In this document: one piece after another, positions 44,524-53,745 of the stretch | Position numbering within the stretch: the first letter of the stretch is position 1 | Layout of the letters: each line of letters starts with the position of its first letter | From: Planctomycetaceae bacterium | GTDB lineage: Bacteria; Planctomycetota; Phycisphaerae; UBA1845; UTPLA1 | Direction of reading: 5' to 3' | Assembly: GCA_006969385.1 (NCBI GenBank) | Contig: CP030884.1 | Location: forward strand, 620,001-684,000 | Length of the DNA stretch: 64,000 bases | The notes under the pieces: model-generated | What the model saw: only the letters and a program-made list of their open reading frames with translations | The model's database searches: none | What the model was told of the DNA's origin: nothing | Made by a program: the position numbers and the translations under genes

Positions 44524-45255
44524 ATGGAACACCTTCAAAATCAACTCGACGAGCTTCTGGCACAATTCTCGAACGCAGACGCCATTCGGGATCGGCTCGA
44601 CAACCTGGTTTCAGTCTACCCGTTCAATGAATACGAATACATCATCGCTCACTTGCTGGCTGCGGACATTCTAACGTTGAGCAGCTACTACGAATTGCGT
44701 GACGAATATCTGGCGCGCAACATGTTTCTCTACATTTTCGAAATTAGTGCTCCGCGAACATTTGGTGAATCGTGGGCACAAGGCCACTTAAAAGAACTCG
44801 TACCGGATCTCCAAAAGCCGTCTAAGAAGCGCGACCCCGATTATTCTGGTCAATACGACTTTTCCTTGGGCGAGATTAAGATCGAGGTCAAAGCATCTCG
44901 CGCAGTTGACGCCGATATCAATGCACCACTTTATGTGAAGGCGCTTGCTTCCGACTCGATGAAACCGTTCTGGATGAATTTTCAACAGATAAAACCGGCC
45001 TGTTGCGACGTTTTTGTATGGGTAGCGGTTTGGCGCGACACCATTAAGTACTGGGTCCAGTCGTCTCACGAGGTCGAAAATAACCCGCACTACTCAAAAG
45101 GCCAGCATCGAGGCAATGTCGGCGAAGGACAACTGCATATTCGACAAGATAACATACGAGACTTCGATAGGTTTCAAGTCAAATCCGATGGCTTGCGCCG
45201 CGCAATTGTTGATGCGTATGCGCGCGAACTCTCGCAACGATCTGGAGGCTCTTGA
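44524..45255 (+). CDS. Type II restriction endonuclease, PD-(D/E)XK type
   Basis: 243 residues without signal peptide or membrane helix. A PD-(D/E)XK-like core is visible at about residues 104-125: DPDYSGQYDFSLGEIKIEVKAS, with D...EVK providing the metal-binding residues. Direct overlap of operon with the beta-class methyltransferase upstream identifies it as the cognate nuclease. Recognition sequence unknown. An AGGTGAT-like site precedes the ATG. The 266 bases after it (to serS) contain no gene. Confidence 0.8.
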   Translation: MEHLQNQLDELLAQFSNADAIRDRLDNLVSVYPFNEYEYIIAHLLAADILTLSSYYELRDEYLARNMFLYIFEISAPRTFGESWAQGHLKELVPDLQKPSKKRDPDYSGQYDFSLGEIKIEVKASRAVDADINAPLYVKALASDSMKPFWMNFQQIKPACCDVFVWVAVWRDTIKYWVQSSHEVENNPHYSKGQHRGNVGEGQLHIRQDNIRDFDRFQVKSDGLRRAIVDAYARELSQRSGGS

Positions 45256-45521
45256 GCCTTGATCTGAGAAATCCTAATCGGGACACCGTAGCGTTTGCGT
45301 TCTGATTTGATCCTAGCCATTGATCAGATGCATGACTCCCGTCGGCAAGCGATGCGATCTTCTCGTTAGTCGACCCCAACCCATATTCTATCTCGCATAA
45401 CGTTTTTTAATGATCATATAATAGGTCAGAGGAAAAAAAGTGAATTAGACAGGTTTCCTGAGGCATGAGCTTGCCGCAGACCGCAACTCGATCGGATAAG
45501 CCCCTCGCGATTCGCCCTACG

Positions 45522-46859
45522 CTATTCGCCCTTCGCAATTGATTCCATCCCCCCCATATACCCGCGTAGCGCCTTTGGCACCGTGATGCTGCCGTCGGCG
45601 TTTTGGTATTGTTCGATGATCGGGATCAATATCCGCGGGCTGGCGATGACGGTGTTGTTGAGCGTGTGGCAGAAGACGTTTTTCTTCGTGTCCGTATCTT
45701 TATAGCGCAGGTTGAGCCGCCGCGCTTGGAAATCGCCGAAGCGCGAGGCGCTGTGCGTTTCGCCGTAGCTCTGGCGCGAGGGCATCCATGTTTCGATATC
45801 GTACATCTCGACTTTGCCCTGGCCCATGTCGCCGGTGCATACCTGCAACAACCGATACGGCAGTTCGAGCGCTTGCAACACGGCCTCGGCGTTGGCGAGG
45901 ATGGCGTGATGGTGCTGTTCGCTTTCGTCATCATCGGCGCGGCATAGCACGACTTGCTCGACCTTGTCGAAGCTGTGAATGCGATAGAGACCGTGCGTGT
46001 CTTTACCGGCGGCGCCGGCTTCGCGGCGGAAACACGTGCTGACGGCGGCGAGCTTGATCGGCAGCTTGTCCATCTCCAGAATTTCGTCGCCGTACATCGC
46101 CGTCAGCGAAACTTCGGCGGTGCCGACGAGGCTCTTCTCATCGCGCTCGCAGCGATAGGCCTGTTCCTCACCGCCGGGGTAATAGCCCGTGCCTTCCATC
46201 ATCTCATCGCGCACCAACACCGGCACCGTCACCGGCTCGAAGCCGCGCTCGACGATCGTATCCATCGCCAAGCGCAAGATCGCCTGATGCATCAGCGCCC
46301 CGGCACCGCGCAGCAGATAGTTGCGCGAACCCGCCAGCTTCACACCGCGTTCGATATCGATAATGCCGAGGGCCGTACCCAACTCAACATGATCTTTCGG
46401 CTCGAAATCGAACGTGCGCGGCTCGCCCCACTTGCGCACTTCGACATTGCCGGAATCGTCGGGGCCGATGGGTGTTTTAGCGCTCGGCACCTGCGGCACC
46501 GTGAGCATGAGCGCGTGAAACTGCGCGCCGATCTCGCGCTCGGCGTCTTCAAGGTCTTTGATCTTCTGCTTGATTTCGCCCGTTTGAGCGTGAATCTTCT
46601 CACCCTCGGCGCGCAGATCATCTTCGCTGCGGCCTTCGGCCAGTTGCGACTGAAACCACTTGCTCTTGGGGTTCTTATAGTGCGCGATCTGCGACGACAG
46701 CTCTTTCAACTCGCTACGGTATTGGTCGGCCTGCATCTGATTGTTGCGGCGGTCTTCGTCAACTTTTAGCAGTGCGTCGAGGTCGCACGAAACGTTCTTA
46801 TCTTTGATCGCCTTGCGCACGGCGTCGGTGTTCTCGCGGATAAATTTGATATCGAGCAT
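45522..46859 (-). CDS. serS: Serine--tRNA ligase
   Basis: 445 residues with the class II synthetase plan: an N-terminal coiled-coil tRNA-binding arm (about 25-115, with DDLRAEGEKIHAQTGEIKQK), motif 2 (VSTCFRREAGAAGKDTHGLYRIHSF in parts), ETHSASRFGDFQARRLNLRYK and motif 3 (HTLNNTVIASPRILIPIIEQYQN). It charges tRNA-Ser in the cytosol. The MLDIKFIRENTDAVRKAI start is canonical, with AGGAG about 12 bases upstream. Confidence 0.97.
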   Translation of the reverse strand: MLDIKFIRENTDAVRKAIKDKNVSCDLDALLKVDEDRRNNQMQADQYRSELKELSSQIAHYKNPKSKWFQSQLAEGRSEDDLRAEGEKIHAQTGEIKQKIKDLEDAEREIGAQFHALMLTVPQVPSAKTPIGPDDSGNVEVRKWGEPRTFDFEPKDHVELGTALGIIDIERGVKLAGSRNYLLRGAGALMHQAILRLAMDTIVERGFEPVTVPVLVRDEMMEGTGYYPGGEEQAYRCERDEKSLVGTAEVSLTAMYGDEILEMDKLPIKLAAVSTCFRREAGAAGKDTHGLYRIHSFDKVEQVVLCRADDDESEQHHHAILANAEAVLQALELPYRLLQVCTGDMGQGKVEMYDIETWMPSRQSYGETHSASRFGDFQARRLNLRYKDTDTKKNVFCHTLNNTVIASPRILIPIIEQYQNADGSITVPKALRGYMGGMESIAKGE

Positions 46860-46961
46860 CTTGCGGATGGCTCCTGTTGGGTGTTCTTATCTATGTTCGC
46901 GCGCCGATTCTTCAGCGACACGCATCGTCGGCAAGCCGATGAGGCAGCGGAGACTCGGGTA

Positions 46962-46990
46962 AGCACCGGTTACAAACCGGTGCCACAGCG
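46962..46990. repeat. CACCGGTTACAAACCGGTG hairpin
   Basis: GCACCGGTTACAAACCGGTG at 46963-46982, followed by CCACAGCGC, the same sequence context as the hairpin at 13473-13500. It lies between the divergently transcribed serS and FG-GAP genes. Confidence 0.75.
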
Positions 46991-47106
46991 CGGATTCGCG
47001 GCCGAACTACGCCGCGCGTGCTGTCGCGTCGTATGATACGGGCTGGGCGTGTGATTCAAAGCGACCGACGCGGCGGTTGCGGGTATAAAGGGGCCTATGA
47101 GCGAGA

Positions 47107-47147
47107 TTCAGAAACGTCGAAACGTCGGAACGTCAAAACGTCGAAAC
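47107..47147. repeat. Tandem GAAACGTCG 9-mers before the FG-GAP gene
   Basis: About four imperfect 9-base units (GAAACGTCG, AAACGTCGG, AACGTCAAA, ACGTCGAAA) end exactly at ATG 47148. Read in frame they would code for KRRNVGTSKRRN, and an upstream ATG at 47097 would include them as an odd basic N-terminus. Confidence 0.65.
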
Positions 47148-48371
47148 ATGGCAACGGTTTTGGCCGCGTTGCTGTTGGCCGTTAGCGGATTGGAGTGCCC
47201 CGCCGGTGGCCCCGTGGGTGTGCCTGCAGGCTTTCCACGAACCACACCCTGGATGCAGCGCACCATCAGCGGCACCGCCGGCGTGACGCCTGCCGCCGCG
47301 ACGACCGCCGACTTCGATGACGATGGCCTGCTCGATGTCGCCGTTGCTTATGCGGGGTTCGACATGACGCCCGCCAACATCGTCATTTTCTTTCAGACCG
47401 ACATCGACACGTTTCAACCCGTGCAACTGTTCGCGACCGGCGCGAGCGTGCCGGCCGGCACCGACATCGTCGCGGCGGATATCAACGTCGATACGCGGCT
47501 CGACCTCGTATTGTCGACCGACGAGGGCATTCTGTATGCCGTCGCGCCGATCAACGCGCGGCAAGGCGGCAACTGGTCCGGCTTTATCATCAACGAATCC
47601 GACGGCGACGAGCTGACACCCTGGCGCGATGTGGCCGTTGCCAATCTCGATGGCGACAACGGCCCCGACATCATCGCTACGGGCGGCGCGACGGGCCGCG
47701 TGAGCTGGTTCATCAGCCCGGCGCGCAACGTGTCCGACGGCAATGCCTGGACGCGCGTCGACATCGACGCCACTGACCGCGACGGTGCCGAGTCGATCGC
47801 ACTTACGAATTTGAACAACGACGTGCGCAACGATGTGGTCTCGTCGGCGACGAGCGAATCGACCGAGCGCATCGTGTGGTATCAGCAGCCGGTCAATCCG
47901 GCGACCGACGCGTGGCAGCGATTTCCGATCGGCAACCTGCAAGCGGCCAGTGCGCTGGCGTTGGGCGATCTCAACGTCGACGGTCGCACCGATGTCGTCG
48001 CCGTTAACACGCCCGGCGGTCAGGTCGCTTGGTACGTACAACCTCAGGACCCAACGATGGCGTGGGAAGGGTTTGTGCTGGCCGATTACACCAGCGCACG
48101 CCCGTTGGAAATCGCCATCACCGACGTCGACACCAACGGTCAACCCGATGTGATCGCGACAACGGAAACGCCGGGCTCGTTGCGGTGGTTCACGCCCGCG
48201 CTGAGCGTGACGGACCTTTGGATCGAGAACAACCTTGCCAATACCACGGGCGATGTCGTCGGCATCGCGCTGGGCGATGTCGATGCCGATGGCGATCAGG
48301 ATGTGGTGGCGCTCTTAATCGGCGCGACAGCTCAGGATGACGCGGTGGTGTGGCTGCAGAACCCGGAATAG
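47148..48371 (+). CDS. Exported FG-GAP/VCBS repeat protein
   Basis: 407 residues from ATG 47148, giving a signal peptide (MATVLAALLLAVSGLEC). The body has seven VCBS/FG-GAP-like blades with Asp-rich calcium loops, e.g. DFDDDGLLDVAVAYAG, DINVDTRLDLVLSTDEG, NLDGDNGPDIIATGG, DLNVDGRTDVVAVNTPGG and DVDADGDQDVVALLIG, predicting a seven-bladed propeller outside the cytoplasm. Start at 47097 would prepend repeat-encoded residues. Function unknown; such proteins often bind ligands or glycans. Confidence 0.85.
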   Translation: MATVLAALLLAVSGLECPAGGPVGVPAGFPRTTPWMQRTISGTAGVTPAAATTADFDDDGLLDVAVAYAGFDMTPANIVIFFQTDIDTFQPVQLFATGASVPAGTDIVAADINVDTRLDLVLSTDEGILYAVAPINARQGGNWSGFIINESDGDELTPWRDVAVANLDGDNGPDIIATGGATGRVSWFISPARNVSDGNAWTRVDIDATDRDGAESIALTNLNNDVRNDVVSSATSESTERIVWYQQPVNPATDAWQRFPIGNLQAASALALGDLNVDGRTDVVAVNTPGGQVAWYVQPQDPTMAWEGFVLADYTSARPLEIAITDVDTNGQPDVIATTETPGSLRWFTPALSVTDLWIENNLANTTGDVVGIALGDVDADGDQDVVALLIGATAQDDAVVWLQNPE

Positions 48372-48485
48372 GGTCGGGCACGTACCCAATTCCCCTAAGC
48401 AATTAACGACATACAATATCCGCAATACATCCTTCAAAAGCCTGATATCGGCGTATCCTATCTACCTTTCCGCCATATCACTTAT

Positions 48486-48510
48486 CTAATTGAGACTCAG
48501 TCTCAATTAG
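48486..48510. promoter_or_regulatory. 25-bp perfect palindrome resembling a Fur box
   Basis: CTAATTGAGACT, one base, AGTCTCAATTAG: a perfect 12-base inverted repeat. Its core TGAGACTCAGTCTCA fits the 7-1-7 Fur-family consensus TGATAATnATTATCA at 11 of 14 positions. It lies 175 bases before the start of the metal-binding-type exported protein and has no T tract, so operator is more likely than terminator. Confidence 0.6.
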
Positions 48511-48684
48511 TCTTGACGATTGCTACCGACTGCCGGATACTCGCAAATCTGTTAAAGACCACTACGACTGCAACCGTCGGCCCGGCCGGCGGTGACACAA
48601 CAAAACTCACCGCACCCACGGTTTCTCTCAGTGCCCGTAAACGACAACCGCCATCCCGGTCGCGTTCATTTAGGACTCCCACCC

Positions 48685-50967
48685 ATGACACGAATTGCAT
48701 ACATCATCGCCTTGTTCGCCGCTGCCGGTATCGCGCGCGGCCACTTCATCTTCGTTGTACCCGAAGGTGACGGTGCCAAATCACACATCATCATGAGCGA
48801 AACGCTCGACGCCGAAGAGGGCGTCAACGTGAGATACTTTGAGAAGGCCAATTTCTTTATGCGCGGCGCGGACGGCCAGCCAAAGCCGCTTCGCTTCGAG
48901 CAGCTCGACACGCAACGCATGACGATGGCCACGCCGGGCAACGGCACGCGCGTGATCTACGGCGACGCCGATCTCGGCGTGCGCCAACACGGGCCAACGC
49001 CACACCTCTTGCTTTACTACCCCAAGACGATCATCGGTGACCCGTTCGACGCCAAGACAATCGTCGGTGGTGATGCGGTCGTCGAGCTGATTCCCGTCGC
49101 GACCGATGGCGGCGAAGGCGTGCAACTCAAACTGATGGTTAATGGTGAAGCAAAGCCCAATAGCGAAGTGACGGTCGTACATCCCGACGGCGGCTCGGAC
49201 AAAACGACCACCAACGGCGATGGCTTAACGCCTGCGATGAAATCGTCCGGTCGCTACGGCGCATGGGCGCGCCATTGGCGCGACGAAGCCGGCCAGCGCG
49301 GCGACGACAAGTACGACCAAGTGCGCCAATACGCCATGTTAGTGTTTGACTTCAACGGCACCGCAACACCCCATATCAATAAAGGCGACACCCACCACAA
49401 CGGCCATGCGGCGCACGCCACCAACGGCACCGCCAATAAGGCGCACCACGCATCCACATCCACGCCCGTCGCCGCCAAGGTCTCGACCAATACGCAACAA
49501 GTCTTCGACATGCCCTTCGCCGCCGCCAGTTTTGGTGCAGTCGAGTGCGATGGCTGGCTTTACGTTTACGGCGGACACATCGCGCCCACACACGTGTACA
49601 ACAGCACCAGCGCTTCGGGCGATTTCTATCGCATCGACCTCATGGGCGGTTCCGAATGGGAACAACTTCGGGGCGGACCGCGCCTGCAAGGCATGAACCT
49701 CGCCGCTTGCAACGGTGCTATCTATCGCGTCGGCGGCATGCGCTCGGTGAATCCGGAAGGCGAAAAAGTCGACAACTGGTCGTCCGAACAGGTCGCCCGC
49801 TTCGACCCGGCTAGCAAGACTTGGACTGACCTGCCGCCGCTACCCGAGCCGCGCTCGTCGCACGATGTCGTCGTTGTCGGTCAACAGCTATATGTGCTAG
49901 GCGGTTGGAACATGCAGGGCAAGGGTGAGAAGCCCGTTTGGCATGACTACATGGACATGCTCGACCTTAGCGTGCCTAACCCGCGCTGGGTGCGCATCCC
50001 GCAACCCTTCCATCGTCGCGCGATCATTGCCGCCCAACTCGATGGTCGCATCTACGCCATCGCGGGTTTCTATTCGCACAGCGAAGCCAGCCTCGAAGTC
50101 GATATCTACGACCCCAAGACGGGCGCATGGAGCAAAGGGCCGGTACTACCCGGCGCGGATCGCAACGGCTTCGCGCCCGCCGCCGTCGTGCACGATCGTT
50201 CCCTTTATGTCAGCGTGGCCGACGGCAGCATGTATCGGCTTTGCCATGAGGGCGTGAATTGGGAACTGGTCGCGCGCACCACGCCGCGCATAGTGCATCG
50301 TGCTGTACCGGTGGGCGCGCGCATGTTGCTCTTAGGCGGAGCGACACGTGGTGGCAACTTGGCAATGATCGAAGCCGTCACGCCACCGGCAGCGCACGGT
50401 GATTTGCAGATCGCAGCCGTGGATCGCGAAGCCGCCGCAGCTGCGCTCAGCCGACCGCGCATTCGATCCAGCGATAACGCCGTTGCGGTACAACGAAACT
50501 CGGATGAAAGCAATTCGACTGCCAGCCCGGCGCGCGAAGCTGCAAGCGACCATGTTGAAGCAATAGTGGACGCCACTGCCGCCGTCGAGGCCGGTCAGCG
50601 TTACTGTCCGATCATGACCGACGAACCTGTTGATGCATTCAGCGCCGCCGTCACCTATCGCGGCAAGACGATTGCGATCTGTTGCGAAGGCTGTGCCAAT
50701 CGCTGGCGGCGCAACCCGGATAATTACGCCGCCGCCTCGCAAGCGTTGTTGCCGCAGTTGAAAGAAATGAAGTTGCCACCGCGCACGCTCAAGCAAGTTT
50801 ATTGCCCGGTGTATAAGAATCGCATCGTGTCCGAATCGGACATCACGGTCGAATATAAAGGACAAGAAATCAAGCTCTACAACGAAACGGCACTGCTGCG
50901 CTGGAACAAGAACCCCGAGCAATACGCCGACGCGTCGCTGTTACCACAACTGGCTGCTGCCGAGTAA
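48685..50967 (+). CDS. Exported DUF4198-Kelch-YHS/TRASH protein (metal-handling candidate)
   Basis: 760 residues from ATG 48685 (AGGA 9 bases upstream). The signal peptide is predicted to end before HFIFVVPEG, leaving His at or near the mature N-terminus, as in metal-binding DUF4198/NikM-like domains (about 20-240). A His-rich linker (HHNGHAAHATNG, NKAHHAS) leads to a Kelch propeller (about 270-575: LYVYGGH, IYRVGGM, LYVLGGW, IYAIAGF). Two YHS/TRASH-like domains end it: YCPIMTDEPVD...CCEGCANRW (near 638) and YCPVYKNRIV... (near 705), the second having lost its distal Cys pair. The mix of His and Cys sites suggests copper or iron handling; this is inference. Confidence 0.78.
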   Translation: MTRIAYIIALFAAAGIARGHFIFVVPEGDGAKSHIIMSETLDAEEGVNVRYFEKANFFMRGADGQPKPLRFEQLDTQRMTMATPGNGTRVIYGDADLGVRQHGPTPHLLLYYPKTIIGDPFDAKTIVGGDAVVELIPVATDGGEGVQLKLMVNGEAKPNSEVTVVHPDGGSDKTTTNGDGLTPAMKSSGRYGAWARHWRDEAGQRGDDKYDQVRQYAMLVFDFNGTATPHINKGDTHHNGHAAHATNGTANKAHHASTSTPVAAKVSTNTQQVFDMPFAAASFGAVECDGWLYVYGGHIAPTHVYNSTSASGDFYRIDLMGGSEWEQLRGGPRLQGMNLAACNGAIYRVGGMRSVNPEGEKVDNWSSEQVARFDPASKTWTDLPPLPEPRSSHDVVVVGQQLYVLGGWNMQGKGEKPVWHDYMDMLDLSVPNPRWVRIPQPFHRRAIIAAQLDGRIYAIAGFYSHSEASLEVDIYDPKTGAWSKGPVLPGADRNGFAPAAVVHDRSLYVSVADGSMYRLCHEGVNWELVARTTPRIVHRAVPVGARMLLLGGATRGGNLAMIEAVTPPAAHGDLQIAAVDREAAAAALSRPRIRSSDNAVAVQRNSDESNSTASPAREAASDHVEAIVDATAAVEAGQRYCPIMTDEPVDAFSAAVTYRGKTIAICCEGCANRWRRNPDNYAAASQALLPQLKEMKLPPRTLKQVYCPVYKNRIVSESDITVEYKGQEIKLYNETALLRWNKNPEQYADASLLPQLAAAE

Positions 50968-51081
50968 ATCGCGCACGGCTCGCGATGCGATATCGGCCAT
51001 CAAACAGAGCCGCGCCCGTGAGGAAGCGTTCAACGTGATGTGTCACGGGAAATTGGACGTAACTAACAGGCGACCGACCTC

Positions 51082-51165
51082 GGGTGCCCCTGCCCCTCTG
51101 GGGCTTAGGGACATTCCCGTGCAGCAGGATGCCCCTGCCCCCCTGGGGCTGGGGGACATACCCGT
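51082..51165. repeat. Two GCCCCTGCCCC hairpins upstream of the pseudopilin gene
   Basis: GGGTGCCCCTGCCCCTCTGG followed by a GGCTTAGGGACATTCCCGT arm (51082-51120) and a second copy at 51128-51165. Close copies lie at 53746-53782, 53822-53858 and, inverted, at 62631-62657. Earlier in the same gap, 51005-51030 holds AGAGCCGCGCCCGTGAGG, inverted relative to 12127-12155. No gene lies in 50968-51391. Confidence 0.82.
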
Positions 51166-51391
51166 CCAGCCGCCGAAACGACGGAACAGCCCCACCAAGG
51201 CGTGTCCAACCCATTCGCGCTATCCATCGCGTCCGATACCACCCGCCAACCCAATGGCGCATCGGATTATCGAACGTAAAAGCCGCCCTTTTTATCTATC
51301 GGCCCTCCGGAAAATCCGACTATTAACGAGTACCTGAATGGTACTCGTTGATCTGCCCCGCAAGGCGAAGCGGAGGCGAGGGGGTTCGTAC

Positions 51392-53671
51392 ATGCATCGG
51401 CGCGGATTTACGCTCATCGAGTTGGTCACCGTCATTGTGATTCTCGCGGTGTCCTCGGCAGTTGCCGTACCGTTGTATATCAACTATCGCGACCAAGCGC
51501 AAACTTCTGCCGAACAACAAACGGTTGCCGCTATTCGTCAAAGCATCGCCAACCACCACAGCCGCGAATTGCTCAACGGCAAGAACACTTACCCGACATC
51601 GCTCGACAATGTGCCGGCCAATAGCGCCGCATCCAATAGCGCTCCGTTCTTTGGTACAGTGCTGGTTATCCCGATTCAAAGTGGTTGGCAGAAAGGCGGT
51701 TCCGCACTGACGTATGTCGGCCCGACCGGCGCAACGTATGTGTACGACCCGACGCAGGGTACATTCGGAACGCCGACCGACGACAACGCGACGACGCCGA
51801 CCGGTTCGAGTTACTCCCTGGCCGAATTGCTCGCGATGACACCGGAGCAGTTGGCCGCGTTAAGTCTCGACGAAATTCACGCGTTAAGCCCCGAGCAGAT
51901 CGCAGCACTTTCCTATAAACAATTCGAAGCCATTGCGAACAAGCTCGCGCCCGAGCAAATTCCGTGGGCCACACCCGAGCAAATCGCCATGCTCAGCGCC
52001 GAGACGTATGGCGATTTCAGTCAGGCTCAGATGGCCCGATTGACCCAAGCGCAGGTCGACGAGCGTGCCTTTGCCGACAGCGTTCGCGCGTTGGCGTACA
52101 ACGATATTCGCCACCTCGAAGTCCGCGCGATCAAATATCTCACGACCGACCAGATCGCGTCGATCCCCAACAACTACAGCATGGGACAGATTCCGGCGGA
52201 ACTGCGCGCTGCCTTTACCGAGGATCAGGTTCAGGCGCTCAACACCGCACAGGTTTCTATCGGCTACCTGTCGGCGGATCAGCGCGAACTGCTAACCACT
52301 GCTCAGATCGAAAACCTTGGCACCTATGGCGACATCCGCCACCTGCCCGCGTCGCGAATTTCCGAAGTAACGACTGACCTGATCGCGACGATTCCCAACA
52401 GCTATGCGATGGGGCAAATCCCCGCAGACGTTCGGGCTGGTTTCACCAACGATCAAATACAAGCCATCAACACCGGCGACGTGTCGATTGGCTACCTAAC
52501 TGCCGATCAGCGCAATCAGTTGACCACGGCGCAGATCGAAGGATTGGGTACGTATGGCGACATCCGTCATCTACCCGCGTCGCGTGTTTCTGAGGTCACA
52601 ACCGACCTCATCGCGACGATTCCCAACAGCTACGCGATGGGGCAAATCCCCGCCGACGTTCGTGCTGGATTCACCAACGATCAAATCCAAGCCATCAACA
52701 CCGGCGACGTGTCGATTGGCTACCTAACTGCCGATCAGCGCAACCAGTTGACCACGACGCAAATTGAAGGGTTGGGCACGTATGGCGACATCCGTCATCT
52801 ACCCGCGTCGCGTATTTCCGAAGTAACGACCGACCTGATCGCGACGATTCCCAACAGCTATGCGATGGGGCAAATTCCCACCGACGTTCGGGCCGGATTC
52901 ACCAATGATCAGATCCAAGCCATCAACACCGGTGACGTGTCGATCGGTTACCTGACTACCGATCAGCGAAGTCAGTTAACGACGGCGCAGATCGAAGGGT
53001 TGGGCTCCTACGGTGATATCCGTCACTTGCCGAGCGATCGAATCACCGAAGTAACGACCGACCTGATTGCATCGATCCCCAATAGCTACGCGATGGGGCA
53101 AATCCCCGGCGACGTTCGCGCCGGTTTCTCCGAAGCGCAGGTGCAAGCGATCGACACGGCAAACGTTTCCATCGGGTACCTTTCGTCAGCACAGCGCGAG
53201 CAGCTCACTACGGCACAGATCACCAACCTGAGTACCTATGGCGACATTCGACATCTGTCTGCCAATCGCGTTGCGGAAGTATCCACCGACCTGATCGCCA
53301 CCATCCCCAACAGTTACGCCATGGGCCAAATCAGCAGCGAGGTGCGCGCCGGCTTCACGGCGTCACAGGTTCAATCTATTGATACCGCGAACGTATCCAT
53401 CGGATACCTCAACGACACGCAACGCGGCCAACTAACCACACAACAAGTCGCCTCTCTTGGCACCAGTGGCGACATCCGCCATCTCTCGTCGGACCGCATC
53501 GCCGAAGTATCGACGTCGTTGGTCGCACAGATCGACAGTGCTTATTCGTTTAATCAAATTTCGACCGCGAACGTGCAAGCGTTTACCGCCGCACAAGTGT
53601 CGGCCATCTCCGGTGACTTCTACGATTCAATCAGCCACCGCCTAACGGCAGAACAGCGCAGTTGGCGGTAA
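51392..53671 (+). CDS. Pseudopilin-like protein with seven 76-residue tandem repeats
   Basis: 759 residues from ATG 51392. It begins with a class III signal, MHRRG|FTLIELVTVIVILAV, with Glu at +5, as in type IV pilin/type II secretion pseudopilins, and a pilin-like head (to about 130: FFGTVLVIPIQSGW, YVYDPTQGTFGTP). From about 134 on come ordered PEQIAALS-type units, then six full and one decayed 76-residue repeats (DIRHLPASRISEV...IPNSYAMGQIPADVRAGFTND...VSIGYLTADQR...). Each repeat contains several xxxQIxxL helical turns. Pilin families normally have fewer than 250 residues, so this fusion is unusual. Probably exported and membrane or surface attached. Confidence 0.85.
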   Translation: MHRRGFTLIELVTVIVILAVSSAVAVPLYINYRDQAQTSAEQQTVAAIRQSIANHHSRELLNGKNTYPTSLDNVPANSAASNSAPFFGTVLVIPIQSGWQKGGSALTYVGPTGATYVYDPTQGTFGTPTDDNATTPTGSSYSLAELLAMTPEQLAALSLDEIHALSPEQIAALSYKQFEAIANKLAPEQIPWATPEQIAMLSAETYGDFSQAQMARLTQAQVDERAFADSVRALAYNDIRHLEVRAIKYLTTDQIASIPNNYSMGQIPAELRAAFTEDQVQALNTAQVSIGYLSADQRELLTTAQIENLGTYGDIRHLPASRISEVTTDLIATIPNSYAMGQIPADVRAGFTNDQIQAINTGDVSIGYLTADQRNQLTTAQIEGLGTYGDIRHLPASRVSEVTTDLIATIPNSYAMGQIPADVRAGFTNDQIQAINTGDVSIGYLTADQRNQLTTTQIEGLGTYGDIRHLPASRISEVTTDLIATIPNSYAMGQIPTDVRAGFTNDQIQAINTGDVSIGYLTTDQRSQLTTAQIEGLGSYGDIRHLPSDRITEVTTDLIASIPNSYAMGQIPGDVRAGFSEAQVQAIDTANVSIGYLSSAQREQLTTAQITNLSTYGDIRHLSANRVAEVSTDLIATIPNSYAMGQISSEVRAGFTASQVQSIDTANVSIGYLNDTQRGQLTTQQVASLGTSGDIRHLSSDRIAEVSTSLVAQIDSAYSFNQISTANVQAFTAAQVSAISGDFYDSISHRLTAEQRSWR
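52103..53671. repeat. 228-bp tandem coding repeats
   Basis: Units start at 52103, 52331, 52559, 52787, 53015, 53243 and 53471, exactly 228 bases apart, so the period is 76 codons. Units two to four (52331-53014) are almost identical in DNA, the outer ones diverged, which points to recent duplication of the centre. The last unit is shortened and degenerate. Confidence 0.92.
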
Positions 53672-53745
53672 CAAACTCATTCGATTGTAAAATGCGCCTT
53701 TCCGAATAAGCCTTCGCACGGTCGCCACAGCCCCCTCGCAAAGAT

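Noticed and set aside
45954..46769. Plus-strand frame opposite serS
   Set aside because: Shadow of serS; the synthetase motifs are all on the minus strand.
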